Source: Saccoglossus kowalevskii
Taxonomy: Eukaryota; Hemichordata; Enteropneusta; Harrimaniidae
NCBI RefSeq assembly: GCF_000003605.2
Contig: NW_003127257.1
Span: forward strand, 1 to 32,448
Reading direction: 5' to 3'
DNA length: 32,448 bases
The notes beneath the pieces were generated by a model. It ran no database searches. It had not been told where the DNA came from and saw only the letters and a program-made list of their open reading frames with translations. Below, piece after piece: positions 31,891 to 32,448 of the stretch (position 1 is its first letter; each line of letters starts with the position of its first letter). The translations under genes and the position numbers were made by a program.

Positions 31891-32448
31891 ACTCAAGTCA
31901 TTCCCTTACACTCAGTGTCATTAACTAAAATACAAAAAACTCAATTCATTCCCTTACACTCAGTGTCATCAACTAAAATACAAGTAACTCAAGTCATTCC
32001 CTTACACTCGATGCCATCAACTGGAATGCAAGTAACTCAAGTCATTCCCTTACACTCAGTGTCTTCAACTAAAATACAAGTAACTAAAGTCGTTCCCTTG
32101 CACCCAGTGTCATCAACTAAAATACAAGTAACTAAATGCGTTCCCTTACACCCAGTGTCATCAACTAAAATACAAGTAACTGAAGACATTTCCTTGCACC
32201 CAATGTCATCAACAAAATTACTAGTAACTAAAGTCGTTCCTTTACACTCAGTGTCATGGACTAAAATACTAGTAACTCAAGCTGTTCCATTTCACTCAGT
32301 GTCATGGACTAAAATACTAGTAACTCAAGTCACTTCCTTACACACAGGGTCATCAACTAAAGTACTAGTAACTCAAGTCATTCCCTTACAATCAGTGTCA
32401 TCAACTAAAATACAAGTAACTCAAGTCGTTCCCTTGCACTCAGTGTGA
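31891..32448. repeat. M3-type tail at the right edge, ending in TGA
   Basis: Units KIQK, a/b-like, f-like (CTGGAATGCAAG), g, KCVPLHPV, i-like (GAAGACATTTCC), KLLV, QAVPF, QVTSL, VIPLQ and QVVP follow the M3 order of 12.9-13.35 kb. Private changes include CTTCAACT (also at 12941), AAATGCGTTCC and CACACAGGGTC. The last six bases are GTGTGA where the consensus has GTGTCA, putting an in-frame TGA exactly at the last base. The open stretch from 31531 therefore closes at the window end. Confidence 0.8.

Larger units (their letters stand above)
1..32448. repeat. 48-bp satellite array (whole window)
   Basis: The window is a head-to-tail array of a 48-bp monomer from first to last base, with no interspersed unique sequence. 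Landmarks such as CTAGTAACTCAAGTC, CCTTACACTCAGTG and TCATCAACTAAAATA recur every 48 bp on the + strand and never appear inverted. Monomers differ at a limited set of positions and form about a dozen types that recur in order. Most are 48 bp; a repeated 47-bp type and rare 44-, 46- and 49-bp forms occur. The + strand is C-rich and G-poor. No tRNA, rRNA, transposon end, poly-A tract or gene-like sequence was seen. The scale and the higher-order organisation are typical of eukaryotic satellite DNA; the host and chromosomal position are inference. I do not recognise the monomer as a named family. Confidence 0.97.

Noticed and set aside
1-32448. A giant secreted or adhesin-like protein with 16-residue repeats
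   Set aside because: The frame is broken every few hundred bases by 1-bp deletions and by stops that are themselves duplicated; there is no start codon, signal peptide or non-repeat domain, and variation is not concentrated at third codon positions.
1-32448. CRISPR array
   Set aside because: Repeats are directly contiguous with no unique spacers; differences are point variants shared between many units.
1-32448. Many separate small genes starting at GTG
   Set aside because: Each GTG is the same position of the monomer (CAGTGTCA); no upstream ribosome-binding or promoter pattern differs from the repeat itself.
1-32448. Human satellite II/III-like GGAAT repeats on the - strand
   Set aside because: GGAATGAC occurs once per monomer as part of a 48-bp unit and is not a tandem pentamer; the resemblance is chance.
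1-32448. CENP-B box
   Set aside because: No monomer type contains the conserved TTCG...CGGGA core; GATTCATTCC and GTCGTTCCC are not close enough.
1-32448. Insertion sequence or transposon carrying the repeat
   Set aside because: No terminal inverted repeats, target duplications or transposase-like frame appear; the repeat reaches both window edges.

Overview
The whole window is one uninterrupted tandem array of a 48-bp monomer, about 676 copies by length. I see no unique-sequence gene, RNA gene, transposon, CRISPR array, promoter or origin. The consensus monomer is present at 3743-3790. It is AT-rich (17 of 48 bases are G or C) and strongly strand-asymmetric (13 C against 4 G on the + strand). 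Because 48 is a multiple of 3 and only one of the six frames of the consensus lacks a stop, long open frames appear that spell a 16-residue repeat (SSTKILVTQVIPLHSV and variants). I read these as arithmetic by-products rather than genes. They almost never begin with ATG, they are cut every few hundred bases by stops and 1-bp indels, the same stops are copied from place to place, and most differences between monomers fall at first and second codon positions.

The monomers fall into recognisable types: a (consensus, TQVIP), b (KIQVTQVIS), c (KVLVTKVVP), d (SWTKILVTQAVSF), e (SWTKILVTRFIP), f (PSTEIQVTQ), g (KIQVTKVVPLHPV), h (TIILETQVIPLHT), i (VTEVIS), k (KILVTQVVP), l (SLTKIQETQ or SLIKIQETQ) and j, a 47-bp type that has lost one T and reads HQLKY then stop. 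The types recur in a fixed order, k-l-b-c-d-e-f-g-h-i-a-b-j, giving a higher-order repeat of 13 monomers (623 bp). Shorter forms exist: 12 monomers (575 bp), and 10 monomers (479 bp) lacking g-h-i. A second module, M2, carries the ITLHSV, VVLLHPV, ILETQ, PSTKIQ, SLTKILVTQVVPLHPV and KLLVTQVVP types. A third, M3, carries the KLLVTKVVP, QAVPF, QVTSL, VIPLQ, KVTPL, KFVPLHP, VVYLHSL and VVLLHSV types. A fourth domain is made of g-h pairs.

Layout: 0-5.9 kb holds 719-bp-offset copies, a 240-bp duplication and one M3 copy. 5.9-10.8 kb mixes 10-mers, M2 and a block that reappears near 16 and 19 kb. 10.8-14.4 kb is M3, M2 and a 12-mer. 14.4-19.5 kb contains a ~908-bp-offset pair, a 909-bp tandem duplication with one visible mismatch, and a third copy of the 8.6-kb block. 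20.3-27 kb contains 13-mers, the g-h array and shifted copies of both. 28.1-30.6 kb is the most regular higher-order array (623, 671, 623, 623 bp). 30.8-31.9 kb is a long-range copy of 18.3-19.2 kb joined through a 44-bp hybrid monomer.

Size, higher-order structure and absence of genes suggest heterochromatic satellite DNA (centromeric, pericentromeric or subtelomeric) of a eukaryote, evolving by unequal exchange or gene conversion. I cannot name the species or match the monomer to a named satellite. Both window edges deviate from consensus in their last few bases, so either a chance variant or the true array edge may lie there.
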